A DNA stretch of 64,000 nt, taken from Kribbella pratensis (GTDB lineage: Bacteria > Actinomycetota > Actinomycetes > Propionibacteriales > Kribbellaceae). The notes below the pieces were generated by a model that saw nothing but the letters and a program-made list of their open reading frames with translations, did no database searches and had not been told where the DNA came from. Made by a program: the position numbers and the translations under genes. Below, in pieces: positions 18,209 through 27,236 of this stretch; the stretch's first letter is position 1; each line of letters begins with the position of its first letter. The stretch spans positions 2,879,399-2,943,398 of the forward strand of contig NZ_SODP01000001.1 in the NCBI RefSeq assembly GCF_004365355.1, given 5' to 3'.

Positions 18209-19249
18209 TCAGCTTTCGAAGGCGGTGGGCAGGTACTGGTCCACGTTCTCCTTGGTGACCACCGGCGCGTACAGCTGGACGGTGCGCGGCACCTCGACCT
18301 CCACCAGGTCGCCGAGAGCCTTCTTCTGCACCAGCAGACGGGCCAGCCGGATGCCGTCGGCACCCTGCGTGGACGGGTAGATAACGGTGGCCTTCAGCAA
18401 CGAGTTGCCGGACTTGATGTCCCGCATCACGTTCGCCGAACCGGCCCCGCCGACCACGAAGAACTCCTTGCGGCCGGAGTTCTTGATCGCGGCCATCACC
18501 CCGACGCCCTGGTCGTCGTCGTGGTTCCAGATCGCGTCGATCTTCGGCGCTGCCTGCAACAGGTTGGCGGCGGCCTTCTCGCCGGACTCCACGGTGAACT
18601 CCGCGGCCACCCGGTTGCTGACCTTCAGACCGCAGTCGGCGAGCGCTTCCTTGAACCCACGGCTGCGGTCCTGAGTCAACGGCAGCGAGTCGATGCCGGC
18701 GATCTCGGCGACCACCGCGTCCTTCTTGCCCTTCAGCTGGTCGCAGATGTACGTACCGGCCGACACGCCCATCCCGTGGTTGTCGCCGAGCACCGTCGTC
18801 CGGGCCGCGAACGGGCTGTCGAACTCGCGGTCGACGTTGATCACCGTGATGCCGGCCTCCATCGCCTTCGTCGCGACCGGGGTGAGCGCCGCCCCGTCGA
18901 ACGGAAGCAGAACGATGGCGTCGACCTTCTGGTTGATGAACGTCTCGACCTGGCTGATCTGCAGGTTCACGTCGTTCGTGCCCTCGGCGACGATCAGCTC
19001 GACGTCGGAGTACTTCTTGGCCTCGGCCTGGGTCGCCTTGGTGATGGCGCCCATCCAGCCGTGGTCGGCGGCCGGCGCGGAGAAGCCGATCTTGACCTTC
19101 TTGCCGGGCTCGTCGTTCTTGACCGCGGCCTGGTTGGCCGGCGCCTTGTCGGCATTGTCCTCGGTCTTCGGGGTGTTGCTGGTGCAGGCAGTCAAGGCGA
19201 CGGCTGCCAGACCTGCGACCACCAGACTTCGGGCGAAACGTTTGGACAT
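18209..19249 (-). CDS. Sugar ABC transporter substrate-binding lipoprotein (RbsB/XylF-like)
   Basis: Periplasmic-binding-protein type 1 lipoprotein of 346 residues. A basic start, hydrophobic stretch and LTAC lipobox (about residues 1-21) mark lipid anchoring. A 30-residue Asn/Lys/Ala linker precedes the two-lobed domain: KIGFSAPAADHGWMGAITKATQAEAKK, DAIVLLPFDGAALTPVATKAMEAGITVINVDREFD, and IDAIWNHDDDQGVGVMAAIKNSG are typical of ribose/xylose/galactose binding proteins. GGAGG is located about 7 nt before ATG 19249. The permease gene ends 10 bp upstream. The neighbouring xylA favours xylose as ligand. Confidence 0.92.
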   Translation of the reverse strand: MSKRFARSLVVAGLAAVALTACTSNTPKTEDNADKAPANQAAVKNDEPGKKVKIGFSAPAADHGWMGAITKATQAEAKKYSDVELIVAEGTNDVNLQISQVETFINQKVDAIVLLPFDGAALTPVATKAMEAGITVINVDREFDSPFAARTTVLGDNHGMGVSAGTYICDQLKGKKDAVVAEIAGIDSLPLTQDRSRGFKEALADCGLKVSNRVAAEFTVESGEKAAANLLQAAPKIDAIWNHDDDQGVGVMAAIKNSGRKEFFVVGGAGSANVMRDIKSGNSLLKATVIYPSTQGADGIRLARLLVQKKALGDLVEVEVPRTVQLYAPVVTKENVDQYLPTAFES

Positions 19250-19259
19250 CGTTGTCCTC

Positions 19260-20327
19260 CTATGAACTCGTCGTGCGGGCGGCCAGACGTTGCTGCAGCA
19301 GGACGGCGACCACGATGATCGCGCCCTTGGCCACAGACTGGGCGGAGATGCTCAGGTTGTTGAGCGTGAAGACGTTGTTCAACGTCGTGAAGATCAGTAC
19401 GCCGATGACCGTGCCGACGATCGTGCCGCGGCCGCCGGACAGCAGCGTGCCGCCGATCACCACCGCCGCGATCGCGTCCAGCTCGTACAACTGACCATGG
19501 GTGGAGCTCCCCGTCGTCGTCCGCGCCATCAACATCACCGCGGCGATCCCGCAGCACAGTCCGGCCACGACGTACAGCGCCACGGTGTGACGCTGGACCT
19601 TGATCCCCGCCAGCCGGGCGGCCTCGGCGTTACCGCCGACGGCGAAGGTACGGCGGCCGAAGGTGGTCCGGTTCAGCACCACCCAGCCGGCCGCGGCGAC
19701 CAGCAGGAAGATCCAGACCAGGACCGGGACGCCGATCAGCGAGCCGCCGAAGAAGTCGACGAACGAATTGACCGTGATGATCTGGGTCTTCCGGTCGGAG
19801 ATGATCTCGGCCAGACCGCGGGCCGCCGCGAGCATCGCCAGCGTCGCGATGAACGGCACGATCTTGCCGTAGGCAATCAACAGGCCGTTGACCAGGCCGC
19901 ACGCGGCACCGACCGCGAGCGCCGTGGAGACCATCAGGATCCAGTGGTAGTCGGCGGCCAGCTGCTGGGTCGCCAGCGTGGTCGCCCAGACCGAGGCCAG
20001 CGCGACCATCGCGCCGACGCTCAGGTCGATCCCGCCGCCGGTGATGACGAACGTCATGCCGACGCTGACGACACCGATGACGGCGGCCAGCCGCAGGATG
20101 GTCAGCACGTTGGCACCGGTGGCGAACGTGTCGCCGGCGGTGATCACACCGACGATGCAGAGCACGACCAGCGCGACCACCAGACCGAGGTTGCGTCCGA
20201 CCCCCGACCTGAGCAGGTTCGCCGATCGTTGGGCTGCCGGCTGGGTGACAGTGGCCTGGCTCGACGCTGTCGTGTCCGGTCCGGTCTCCCCCGTTGTGTC
20301 AGGTGTCGTGATGTCCTCACTCATCAC
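19260..20327 (-). CDS. Sugar ABC transporter permease (RbsC/XylH-like)
   Basis: Polytopic inner-membrane subunit of 355 residues with about nine to ten hydrophobic segments after a 38-residue soluble Thr/Pro/Gln-rich N-terminus. The signature GLVNGLLIAYGKIVPFIATLAMLAAARGLAEIISD and the later NAEAARLAGIKVQRHTVALYVVAG correspond to the BPD_transp_2 family loop that docks on the ATPase. The stretch AVVIGGTLLSGGRGTIVGTVIGVLIFTTLNN is also diagnostic. It overlaps the ATPase gene by 4 bp (ATGA), as expected for subunits made in fixed ratio. Confidence 0.93.
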   Translation of the reverse strand: MMSEDITTPDTTGETGPDTTASSQATVTQPAAQRSANLLRSGVGRNLGLVVALVVLCIVGVITAGDTFATGANVLTILRLAAVIGVVSVGMTFVITGGGIDLSVGAMVALASVWATTLATQQLAADYHWILMVSTALAVGAACGLVNGLLIAYGKIVPFIATLAMLAAARGLAEIISDRKTQIITVNSFVDFFGGSLIGVPVLVWIFLLVAAAGWVVLNRTTFGRRTFAVGGNAEAARLAGIKVQRHTVALYVVAGLCCGIAAVMLMARTTTGSSTHGQLYELDAIAAVVIGGTLLSGGRGTIVGTVIGVLIFTTLNNVFTLNNLSISAQSVAKGAIIVVAVLLQQRLAARTTSS

Positions 20328-21826
20328 ACCGCACTTCCCTCCATCACCAGGTCGAGGACCTGGTGTTCGTCGATGGCTTGCGCGGGTCCCGTGTGGACGG
20401 CACGCCCCTCCCGCAGTACGACGACCCGGTCGGACAGACCGAGCACTTCCTCGACCTCGCTGGAGACCAGCACGATCGCGACCCCGTTGGCCGCCAGCGT
20501 GCGGATCAGCGCGTAGATCTCCGAGCGCGCGCCGACGTCGACGCCGCGTGTCGGCTCGTCGAGCAGCAGCACCCGGCAGTCGCGCAGCAACCAGCGCGCC
20601 AGCACGACCTTCTGCTGGTTGCCCCCGGACAGGTTGCGGACCGGATGGTCCACCCCAGGCGGCCGCAGGTCCAGCGACTTGGCCAGGCCGGCGGCTGCCT
20701 CCCGCTCGGCCCGGTTGTTCAGGAATCCCCCGCTGGCGAACCGCTGCAGCGTCGACACCGTGATGTTCTTGTACACGGCCTGGTCCAGCAGCAGTGCCTG
20801 GCTCTTGCGTTCCTCCGGAGCGAGCCCGACCCCGGCCTTGACCGCCGCCTGCACCCGGCCCGGCCGTAGCGCGACACCGTCGACGCGGACGGATCCGCTC
20901 GCTGCGCGTCGCGCGCCGTACACGGTCTCGAGTACTTCGGAGCGGCCGGAGCCGACGAGGCCCGCCAGGCCGAGGATCTCGCCGGCTCGGACCGTGAAGC
21001 CGATCCCGGCGAACTCGCCCGGCCTGGTCAGCTCGTCGACCTCGAGGACGACCGGCGCCGTGCTCGCGACCTCGTTGCGCGGCGGGAAGACATACTCGAT
21101 CGAGCGTCCGGTCATCAGCCGGATGAGTTCCTTCGTCGGGGTCTCGCGGGCGTCGAGTCCGGTGGCGACCGTCGCGCCGTCCTTCAGGACCGTGACCCGG
21201 TTGCCGATCTGGCGGATCTCCTCGAGCCGGTGCGAGATGTAGACGACCGCGACGCCGCGTTCGGTCAGGCCGCGGATCACCCGGAACAGGTTCGACACCT
21301 CTTCGGGATCGAGGACCGCGGACGGTTCGTCCATCACGATCAGGCGGGCGTCACGCGACAGCGCCCTGGCCATGCTCACGACCTGCTGCCCGGCGGCCGG
21401 CAGCGAACCGACTGCGCGATGGGTGGGGATCTCGGCGTGCCCGAGACCCTGCAGGATCTCGCGGGCCCGGGCGGTCGCCTCGTGCGTACGGCTGAAGCCG
21501 AAGCGGGCCGGCTCGTGGCCCAGAAAGATGTTCTCGGCAACGGTCAGGTCGGGCACCAGGTCGAGTTCCTGGTAGATCGCGGCGATGCCGCGCTGGATCG
21601 CCGCGGTCGGGCTGTTCAGCTGGACCGGCTCGCCGTTCAAGTGGATCGTGCCCGCATCCGGCTGGTGCGCACCGGTCAGCACCCGGATCAAGGTCGACTT
21701 GCCAGCGCCGTTCTGCCCGAGCAGACAGTGCACTTCCCCGGCGCGAACGTCGAGGTCGACGCCGTCGAGCGCGCGTACGCCGGGAAACTCCTTGACGATG
21801 CCGGTCATGGTCAGGAGGTCGGTCAT
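20324..21826 (-). CDS. Sugar ABC transporter ATP-binding protein (RbsA/XylG-like, double NBD)
   Basis: Energy-coupling subunit of 500 residues with two fused nucleotide-binding domains. Domain 1: Walker A LGQNGAGKSTLI, a degenerate signature SLPAAGQQVVSMARAL, and Walker B LIVMDEPSAVLD. Domain 2: degenerate Walker A GLAGLVGSGRSEVLE, signature LSGGNQQKVVLARWLL, Walker B VLLLDEPTRGVD. One weak site in each half is normal in carbohydrate-type (CUT2) ATPases. The ATG at 21826 overlaps the stop of the ROK regulator gene by ATGA, so the regulator is translated with the transporter. Longer in-frame extensions read through the ROK gene and are rejected. Confidence 0.94.
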   Translation of the reverse strand: MTDLLTMTGIVKEFPGVRALDGVDLDVRAGEVHCLLGQNGAGKSTLIRVLTGAHQPDAGTIHLNGEPVQLNSPTAAIQRGIAAIYQELDLVPDLTVAENIFLGHEPARFGFSRTHEATARAREILQGLGHAEIPTHRAVGSLPAAGQQVVSMARALSRDARLIVMDEPSAVLDPEEVSNLFRVIRGLTERGVAVVYISHRLEEIRQIGNRVTVLKDGATVATGLDARETPTKELIRLMTGRSIEYVFPPRNEVASTAPVVLEVDELTRPGEFAGIGFTVRAGEILGLAGLVGSGRSEVLETVYGARRAASGSVRVDGVALRPGRVQAAVKAGVGLAPEERKSQALLLDQAVYKNITVSTLQRFASGGFLNNRAEREAAAGLAKSLDLRPPGVDHPVRNLSGGNQQKVVLARWLLRDCRVLLLDEPTRGVDVGARSEIYALIRTLAANGVAIVLVSSEVEEVLGLSDRVVVLREGRAVHTGPAQAIDEHQVLDLVMEGSAV

Positions 21827-23085
21827 CGCGCCACCCCGATCCTCGTCGGGTCGACGAAGACCTGGTCGAGCGAGATCTGCGCGCCGCCGCGGACTGCCGC
21901 CGCGAAACCGAGCTCGGACCGGACCACCCGGCAGCCGCCGCCGTCCGGTGCGATCACGCGCTCGCGGATCGCCTTCTCCAGTGGTTCTTTCAGCCATGGC
22001 CCGAGCACGGCGAAGTACCCACCGAGCACGAGCACGTCCGGGTTCAGGATGTTCACCAGGATCGCTCCCCCAATCCCCAGCCAGGTGCCGACGTCCTTCA
22101 ACGCGGACAGCGTCCGCGCCTCCCCCGCCTCGGCCCGCCGGGTGATCCCGGCCAGCCGTTGCTCCACGTCCAGCGACGGATCCCGTACCGGGTCGTCGCT
22201 GTCCGTTGCCTTGTGCAACAGTGCGGTCAGCCCGACGACGGTCTCCCAGCAGCCGGTCCGGCCACAGCCGCAGGTCCGTCCGGGCGGCGCGACCGGCATG
22301 TGCCCGACCTCGCCGCTGTACCCGTGCCCGCCGCGCAACAGCTGCCCGCCGGCCACCACGCCACCGCCGACACCGACCGCGCCGGTCAGCAGCACGAGGT
22401 CGTGCACCGGCTCGTCCTCGGTCTGGCGCAGATCGGCGTACGCCGCCAGCGCCGCAAGGTTCGCCTCGTTGTCGACGTGCAACGGGTACGTCGGGTCGCC
22501 CAGCCGCGACCGCATCTCCTGGGCGACGGACAGCTCGCCCCATCCCAGGTTCGGCGCGATCTTCAGCTCGCCGGTCTCGCCCTGGACCAGGCCCGGCACG
22601 GCCAGGGTGACGCCCGCCAACTGCCCGCCACGGACCTCGACGCCTGCGACCGCTTCCTGCACCAGGTCCGCGAAGCGGTCGAGCGTCGTAGCGGGATCGA
22701 GGTGCGCGACGTCGACCGGGACGCGCTTCTCGAGCACGACCGCGCCGGTCAGGTCGAGGGCCGAGACGGCCAGGTAGTCGACGTTGATCTCGCCACCGAC
22801 GCCGCACACGCCGGTGCCGTCGAGCTCGACGAGCAGGCCAGGGCGACCGAGCGCGCGGGACGAGTCGGCGGAGCCTTCGCGGAGCAGTCCGCGTTCGACG
22901 AGTTCGGCGACGAGGCTGCTCACGGTGGCCTTGTTCAGGCCGGTCTCCTCGGCGATCCGGGCCCGGGACCGCGGGCCGAGGTCGCGGACATGCCGCAGTA
23001 CGACCGAGAGGTTGTTCCGTCGGAGCGAGACGTGATCGGCGGCGACACCCCGGCTGCCGGGGCGACGACCGTCGGTCAACGTCAT
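21823..23085 (-). CDS. ROK-family transcriptional regulator (XylR-like)
   Basis: Sugar-responsive repressor of 420 residues and first gene of the operon. The N-terminal winged helix is RARIAEETGLNKATVSSLVAELVERGLLRE (about residues 41-70). The ROK domain follows, with LAVPGLVQGETGELKIAPNLGWGE, VDNEANLAALAAY and the zinc motif CGCGRTGCWE. The start is ATG 23085, which has GGGAGG 7 nt upstream; an in-frame extension to 23136 lacks a ribosome site. It probably represses its own operon at the inverted repeat just upstream and is released by a sugar, most likely xylose by context. Confidence 0.92.
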   Translation of the reverse strand: MTLTDGRRPGSRGVAADHVSLRRNNLSVVLRHVRDLGPRSRARIAEETGLNKATVSSLVAELVERGLLREGSADSSRALGRPGLLVELDGTGVCGVGGEINVDYLAVSALDLTGAVVLEKRVPVDVAHLDPATTLDRFADLVQEAVAGVEVRGGQLAGVTLAVPGLVQGETGELKIAPNLGWGELSVAQEMRSRLGDPTYPLHVDNEANLAALAAYADLRQTEDEPVHDLVLLTGAVGVGGGVVAGGQLLRGGHGYSGEVGHMPVAPPGRTCGCGRTGCWETVVGLTALLHKATDSDDPVRDPSLDVEQRLAGITRRAEAGEARTLSALKDVGTWLGIGGAILVNILNPDVLVLGGYFAVLGPWLKEPLEKAIRERVIAPDGGGCRVVRSELGFAAAVRGGAQISLDQVFVDPTRIGVAR

Positions 23086-23105
23086 CCTCGTGCCTCCCTG
23101 CCGAC

Positions 23106-23152
23106 TTTGTCTGTTGATCCAACAAACTAAGTTCACGACAGAAGGGCGTCAA
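23106..23152 (-). promoter_or_regulatory. Promoter and ROK-type operator of the xylose operon
   Basis: On the minus strand TTGACG (23152-23147) and TAGTTT (23129-23124) are 17 nt apart. TGTTGATCCAACA (23112-23124), an inverted repeat TGTTG-N3-CAACA flanked by TTTGT and AAAC, lies at the -10 end and transcription start. Such AT-rich inverted repeats are typical ROK-family operators. The position predicts repression of the whole operon by its first gene product. Confidence 0.55.
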
Positions 23153-23301
23153 GAGCTACGGAGCGGTCAAGTTCTTGCGGGGCTTTGTCAGACTTGTACG
23201 CTCGCCGCGCGACAGACCAACGGCAGCGGTCGCCTGCTCAGGCAGGCGCCGCTGACCTCGGTACGGCGTGGACCGCTTGGACCGCCCGGACCGCCTCGGA
23301 G

Positions 23302-24096
23302 CTAGAACAGCTCCATGCTGTCGGCGGTCGCGGTGATGACCGGGTTGTCGAAGTACATCCGGCAGGCGATCGCATGGCCGGAGCAGGTGAGCAGGGCCGG
23401 TCCGGCAGCGTCGACGACCTTGTAGGCGACCGGGTGCTCGCAGCGCTCGACCTCGCCCTCGTTCTGCCGCCCGCAGCCCAGGACGTGACAGGTCGCGGTG
23501 TCCCCGATGTTCATCAGCGTCAGGCCGTGCTCGGGGCAGACGCCCCAGCCGACACCGCAGACCTGGCCCTCGTTCGCCGCGAGCCGGACGAGCTTGCCGG
23601 CGGTGGCCTCGAGCTTGGACGCCATCTCGCGGAACGTGGTGGCGGCCTGGTCGAGCTCGTGCCGGAACCGGCGCAGCTCGGTGGAGTCCGGCATGCTCTG
23701 CGTCGCCGCCTGCAGGTCTTCGGCCAGCGTCATCGCGGCAACCGCGATCTCGTCGACCCGGACCGGGGTGTTGAACTGGCGCAGCGCCGTACCGTTGTGC
23801 TCGCGCGGCCGATCACGGACCTCGGAGAGCCAGTCCGAGCGCGGCGGCTGGTCGGGCTGTCCGGGCTGGTCGGGCTGGTCGGTGCGGATCTCGGCGATCT
23901 TCTCCCCCGGCTGCCAGTTCGGCTGCTTCGGTTGATTCTGTTGATTCTGTTGATTCGGCTGAGGATGTTCGCCGGTCGGACCCTCGGACTGGTCCGGTGG
24001 TTGAAGGTGAGTGGATGATTGCGGACCGTGACGGTTGGTCCCGTTGCCCGACCCGTTCACCGGGATCCGGCTATCTTGCGCTGTCCGCCCGTTCAT
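23302..24096 (-). CDS. Hypothetical protein with disordered N-terminus and Cys-rich C-terminus
   Basis: Not recognised as a named family; 264 residues, no signal peptide or membrane helix. Residues 1-100 are Pro/Gln/Asn-rich (repeated NQQ and QPDQPGQPD stretches) and probably disordered. Residues about 110-170 form a predicted helical or coiled-coil segment (ELRRFRHELDQAATTFREMASKLEATAGKLVRLA). The rest contains CGVGWGVCPEHG, ATCHVLGCGRQ, ERCEHP and LLTCSGHAIAC, at least eight Cys plus several His, strongly suggesting zinc sites. The ATG at 24096 has GAGG 4 nt upstream. It is monocistronic. Protein-protein or nucleic-acid binding is possible but not shown. Confidence 0.7.
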   Translation of the reverse strand: MNGRTAQDSRIPVNGSGNGTNRHGPQSSTHLQPPDQSEGPTGEHPQPNQQNQQNQPKQPNWQPGEKIAEIRTDQPDQPGQPDQPPRSDWLSEVRDRPREHNGTALRQFNTPVRVDEIAVAAMTLAEDLQAATQSMPDSTELRRFRHELDQAATTFREMASKLEATAGKLVRLAANEGQVCGVGWGVCPEHGLTLMNIGDTATCHVLGCGRQNEGEVERCEHPVAYKVVDAAGPALLTCSGHAIACRMYFDNPVITATADSMELF

Positions 24097-24349
24097 ACAG
24101 CCTCACTCGTCCAGTGCCTGGCACCCGCCATATGCGATGCGTCCCCTGTTGTGCCCTCGGTTGCCGATCGTGCCATGACCCAGGTACCCACGACCAGAGG
24201 AAGAACAACGGCGTCACCCACCGCGCCCCCTTACATGCAGACCGCAACGAACAACCCCCAGGCATCACCACGTTCCCCAGCGTGAAAGCCACCGAATCAC
24301 ACCGGACGAGTTACTCAACGTGGTTTTGACATTTCCGCACTGAACGTCG

Positions 24350-25147
24350 TCACGCGGTCGCTGTGAGGTGTTCTTCGAGGAATTCGACCACCCGGGCGCG
24401 AGCGTTGAAGGCCGAATTCGGCGGATTGTCGCGGATCTCTGCGGTGAGCACCGCGTGCGCGCCCTTGGCGTATCCGTCGGGGTTGCCCGGCGACGAATCG
24501 AGTTCGATCACCTCGAACGCATCGCCGAGGTGAGCACGCAGAGTGTTGAATCTCTCGGGAGGGGCCGCGCGGTCGCCGCTGAACCGCAGGCCAAGCACGC
24601 ACAGCCCGTCGGTCCGCGTGCGCTCTTTGACGACCTCGAACTCCTCCTGCGACATCCCCGGATCGCGCCGCATCCTCGCGCTGACCGGGAAGGGCACTGC
24701 GGGCTGACTGAGCACCGACGCGTTGACGACGTCCTCGACGGCCGCAGCGAGCGCGAAACCTCCGGTGAAACACATGCCGATCACACCGACGCCGCGGCCC
24801 GGCGTACGTCCGGCCAGGTCCTTCGCGACCGCACGCAGGTACTTCGTGATCGGCCGCTCGGCGTTCACCGCGAAGCTGCGGAACTCCTTGGAGACGCAGA
24901 GCCGCGCGACGATTCCCAGCGTGTAGCCGGCGGTGGCCGCGCGTCCCGGCGTACCGAAGGGTGACGGGATCACGACCGTGAAGCCGGCGGCGACGAGATG
25001 CTCGCCGAACTCGGCCACCTCGGGACTCAGGCCCGGGATCTCCGGGATCAGCACGACGCCCGGCCCCTCGCCCTTCTCGAAGCAGTCGTAGGTCAGGCCG
25101 CCGCCGGTGAACGGCGCCCTCTGCCAGGAACCCAGGTCCACAGTCAT
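24350..25147 (-). CDS. Dienelactone hydrolase-family protein
   Basis: Alpha/beta-hydrolase of 265 residues. GVGVIGMCFTGGFALAAA contains the family's nucleophile elbow with Cys instead of Ser (GxCxGG), as in carboxymethylenebutenolidase. PGVVLIPEIPGLSPEVAEFGEHLVAAGFTVVIPSPFG is the conserved first half, and AKGAHAVLTAE near the C-terminus may carry the His. Such enzymes hydrolyse dienelactones or related esters. TAGGCT (25159-25154) lies 6 nt before the ATG and overlaps the stop codon of the upstream YciI gene, so this gene probably also has its own leaderless promoter. Confidence 0.88.
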   Translation of the reverse strand: MTVDLGSWQRAPFTGGGLTYDCFEKGEGPGVVLIPEIPGLSPEVAEFGEHLVAAGFTVVIPSPFGTPGRAATAGYTLGIVARLCVSKEFRSFAVNAERPITKYLRAVAKDLAGRTPGRGVGVIGMCFTGGFALAAAVEDVVNASVLSQPAVPFPVSARMRRDPGMSQEEFEVVKERTRTDGLCVLGLRFSGDRAAPPERFNTLRAHLGDAFEVIELDSSPGNPDGYAKGAHAVLTAEIRDNPPNSAFNARARVVEFLEEHLTATA

Positions 25148-25156
25148 GGCCCGAGC

Positions 25157-25534
25157 CTAGGGTGTGCGGCCGGCGACAGCCTGTCGTCCGAGCGATGCCA
25201 GTTCTTCGACCATCGGACGAACCTCGACCATGCCGGCCTCGGCGACCGGATGGCCGGCAGCGATCTCGACCGCCTCGGCGAGGGTGTCGCACTCGATCAG
25301 GTCGAAGCCGCCCATCTGCTCCTTCGACTCGGCGAACGGGCCGTCGGTGGTGACCACCTTGGCACCCTGCCGCCGTACGCCGGTCGACTTCGCCGGCGGA
25401 TGGAGTGCCCCGCCGGTCAGATGGACGCCACGGGCCTTCATCTCGGCGACCCAGGCCTCGGTCCTGCGGATCATCTCGTCGGGCACGCCGTCGGGGTACT
25501 CGTGGTCGGGCCGGATCAACAGCATGTACTTCAC
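25157..25534 (-). CDS. YciI-family (YCII-related) protein
   Basis: Small ferredoxin-like-fold protein of 125 residues. KYMLLIRPDHEYPDG at the start and VTTDGPFAESKEQMGGFDLIECDTLAEAVEIAAGHP are diagnostic of the DGPF/YciI group, with the Asp and His of the YCII pocket. The function of the family is not settled; members often lie next to sigma factors or small enzymes. The stop lies 9 bp before the dienelactone hydrolase ATG on the same strand. A second, different YciI protein is encoded at 27796-28152. Confidence 0.88.
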   Translation of the reverse strand: MKYMLLIRPDHEYPDGVPDEMIRRTEAWVAEMKARGVHLTGGALHPPAKSTGVRRQGAKVVTTDGPFAESKEQMGGFDLIECDTLAEAVEIAAGHPVAEAGMVEVRPMVEELASLGRQAVAGRTP

Positions 25535-25696
25535 GGATCACCTTCCGTCGCTCCTGCGCCGGATTGTCGGCGCTCTCGTGGGACGTCGTTGCACGGTTGC
25601 AGCTTTGTACATCGATTCTGGTCCGCACTGGAGTTCTCGACGTCACCATCAGCTGAACGTGTCGTCGTGCATGCCCCGGTTGCTGCGGCCGTGTCG

Positions 25697-27222
25697 TCAG
25701 GGCGCGTAGTGCTGGATCGCGCCGCCCTTCGAGAGGTCCACGAGCGTGTGGGCCAACGACTTCGCGTCGGCAAGGACCTCTTCGAGATCCATCGTGGTGA
25801 GTCGGCGGTCGCGCACCACGACCTTGCCCGCGACGAGGACGGTGACCACGTCGGAGGCTCGGACGGAGTAGACAAGGGCGGCTCGTGGGTCGTGAACCGG
25901 TTGGTTGTGGGGCGCGCTGAGGTCGACCAGGGCGATGTCTGCTTGCCGGCCTGGTTCGACGACGCCGATCCGGCCGGCGAGGCCGGCTGCTGCGGCGCTG
26001 CCTCGGGTGGCGAGGCGGAGTGTGTCGGACAGCGTCATCCACTCGGCGTCGTGCTCGCGTTGCTTCTGGGTCAGGGCGACATGCGGATCGCTTCCCAGAC
26101 GTCGAGGGTGTTGTGTACGGCGGCTCCGTCCGTGCCGATGCCAACTTGTACGCCGGCCGAGCGGAGGCCCTTGATCGGCGTGACTTCGCCCATCGCAAGC
26201 TTGAGGTAGACCTTCGGGCAGGACGCGACGGCCGTGCGATCGGCGTACCGCTCGAGGATCGGGAGGTCGTCGTCGCGGATGCCGCACCCGTGGGCGATCA
26301 GGGCGCCCGCCTCGAGCACGCCGGTCCGTTCGAGCACCTGGACCGGTGTGACGCCGTGGTTGTCGAGAGACGCTTGCGTTTGGTCGCCGGTCTCCGCGGC
26401 GTGCAGGTGGATGCGGAAACCCTCCGCTCGCGCGATCTCCGCCGTACGTTTCAGGTCGTCGTCGGTGACTGTGTACGTCGCGTGTGGGCCGAGGCTCGCG
26501 GTGATGCGCGGATGGAGCCGGCTGAGTTCGCGGGTCGTGTCGACCGCTGCTTTGATTCCGTCCGCGCCCGCGGAGGAGAAGTACGTCGGCGCGAGGTCGG
26601 CGCGGATGCCGGACTCGATCGCGGCCGCCGCGATCTGGTCGGCGTGGAAGTAGTGATCGACGAACGTGGTGACGCCGGCGAGCAGCATCTCGGCGCACGC
26701 GAGGCGCGCACCTACTCGCACGCGCTCCGGCGTCAGGTTCACCTCCATCGGCCAGATCCGCTGGTTGAACCAGTCCGCGATCGAAAGATCCTCCGCCGCC
26801 CCGCGCATCATCACCATCGGACTGTGCGTATGGGAGTTGACCAGCCCCGGAACCGCAACCAGCCCCGTCCCGTCAATCACCTCCCCGTCGGACGGAGCAT
26901 CCGTCGGACTGCCGGCCAGACCGTCCGGTGGGCTGGCGGTCGAACTGTCGGCCGGGCTGCCGGTCGGGCTGCCGGTCGGGCTGCCGGTCGGGCTGCCGGT
27001 CGGGCTGCCGGTCGGGCTGCCGGTCGGGCTGCCGGTCGGGCTGCCGGTCGGGCTGTCGGTCGGGCTGTCGGTTGGATTGGCCGTCGGGCTGTCGGCGGTT
27101 GTTGGCGTGATTGCGGTGACGAGGTCGTCGTGGATGTGGATGTCCTGCGCCTCGTCGACCCGGCACTCGCCCTGCTCGGGCACCACCAGCACAGCGACGT
27201 TTCGGATCAGCACGCGAGTCAT
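25697..27222 (-). pseudogene. Amidohydrolase (MtaD/SAH-deaminase-like) gene with a frameshift
   Basis: Metal-dependent deaminase of the amidohydrolase superfamily (adenosine, S-adenosylhomocysteine or chlorohydrolase-like). The first part, from ATG 27222, has LVAVPGLVNSHTHSPM (HxH metal site), LGPHATYTVTDDDL, IHLHAAETGDQTQ, and VGIGTDGAAVHNTLDVWEAIR (catalytic Asp). At about 26090 the reading frame ends (EAIRMSP-stop), while the family continuation HVALTQKQREHDAEW...FRVEPGRQADIALVDL-type segment follows in the next frame to 25697. CGCAT in place of an expected CGC-CAT indicates one missing base. An SPTG tandem repeat is inserted between the first strand block and the metal site. It is either a recent null mutation or a sequence error. 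Confidence 0.82.
26960..27085 (-). repeat. 12-bp tandem repeat encoding SPTG/SPTD, about ten units
   Basis: Eight nearly identical copies of a 12-bp unit with core GCCGGTCGG and two variants (GTCGGTCGG, GTCGGTTGG), read on the minus strand as Ser-Pro-Thr-Gly repeated eight times after two Ser-Pro-Thr-Asp. They lie in the N-terminal beta domain of the amidohydrolase. Identity of units suggests recent slippage expansion; the unit length keeps the frame. Confidence 0.9.
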
Positions 27223-27236
27223 CCGTCGCCGGCCGA

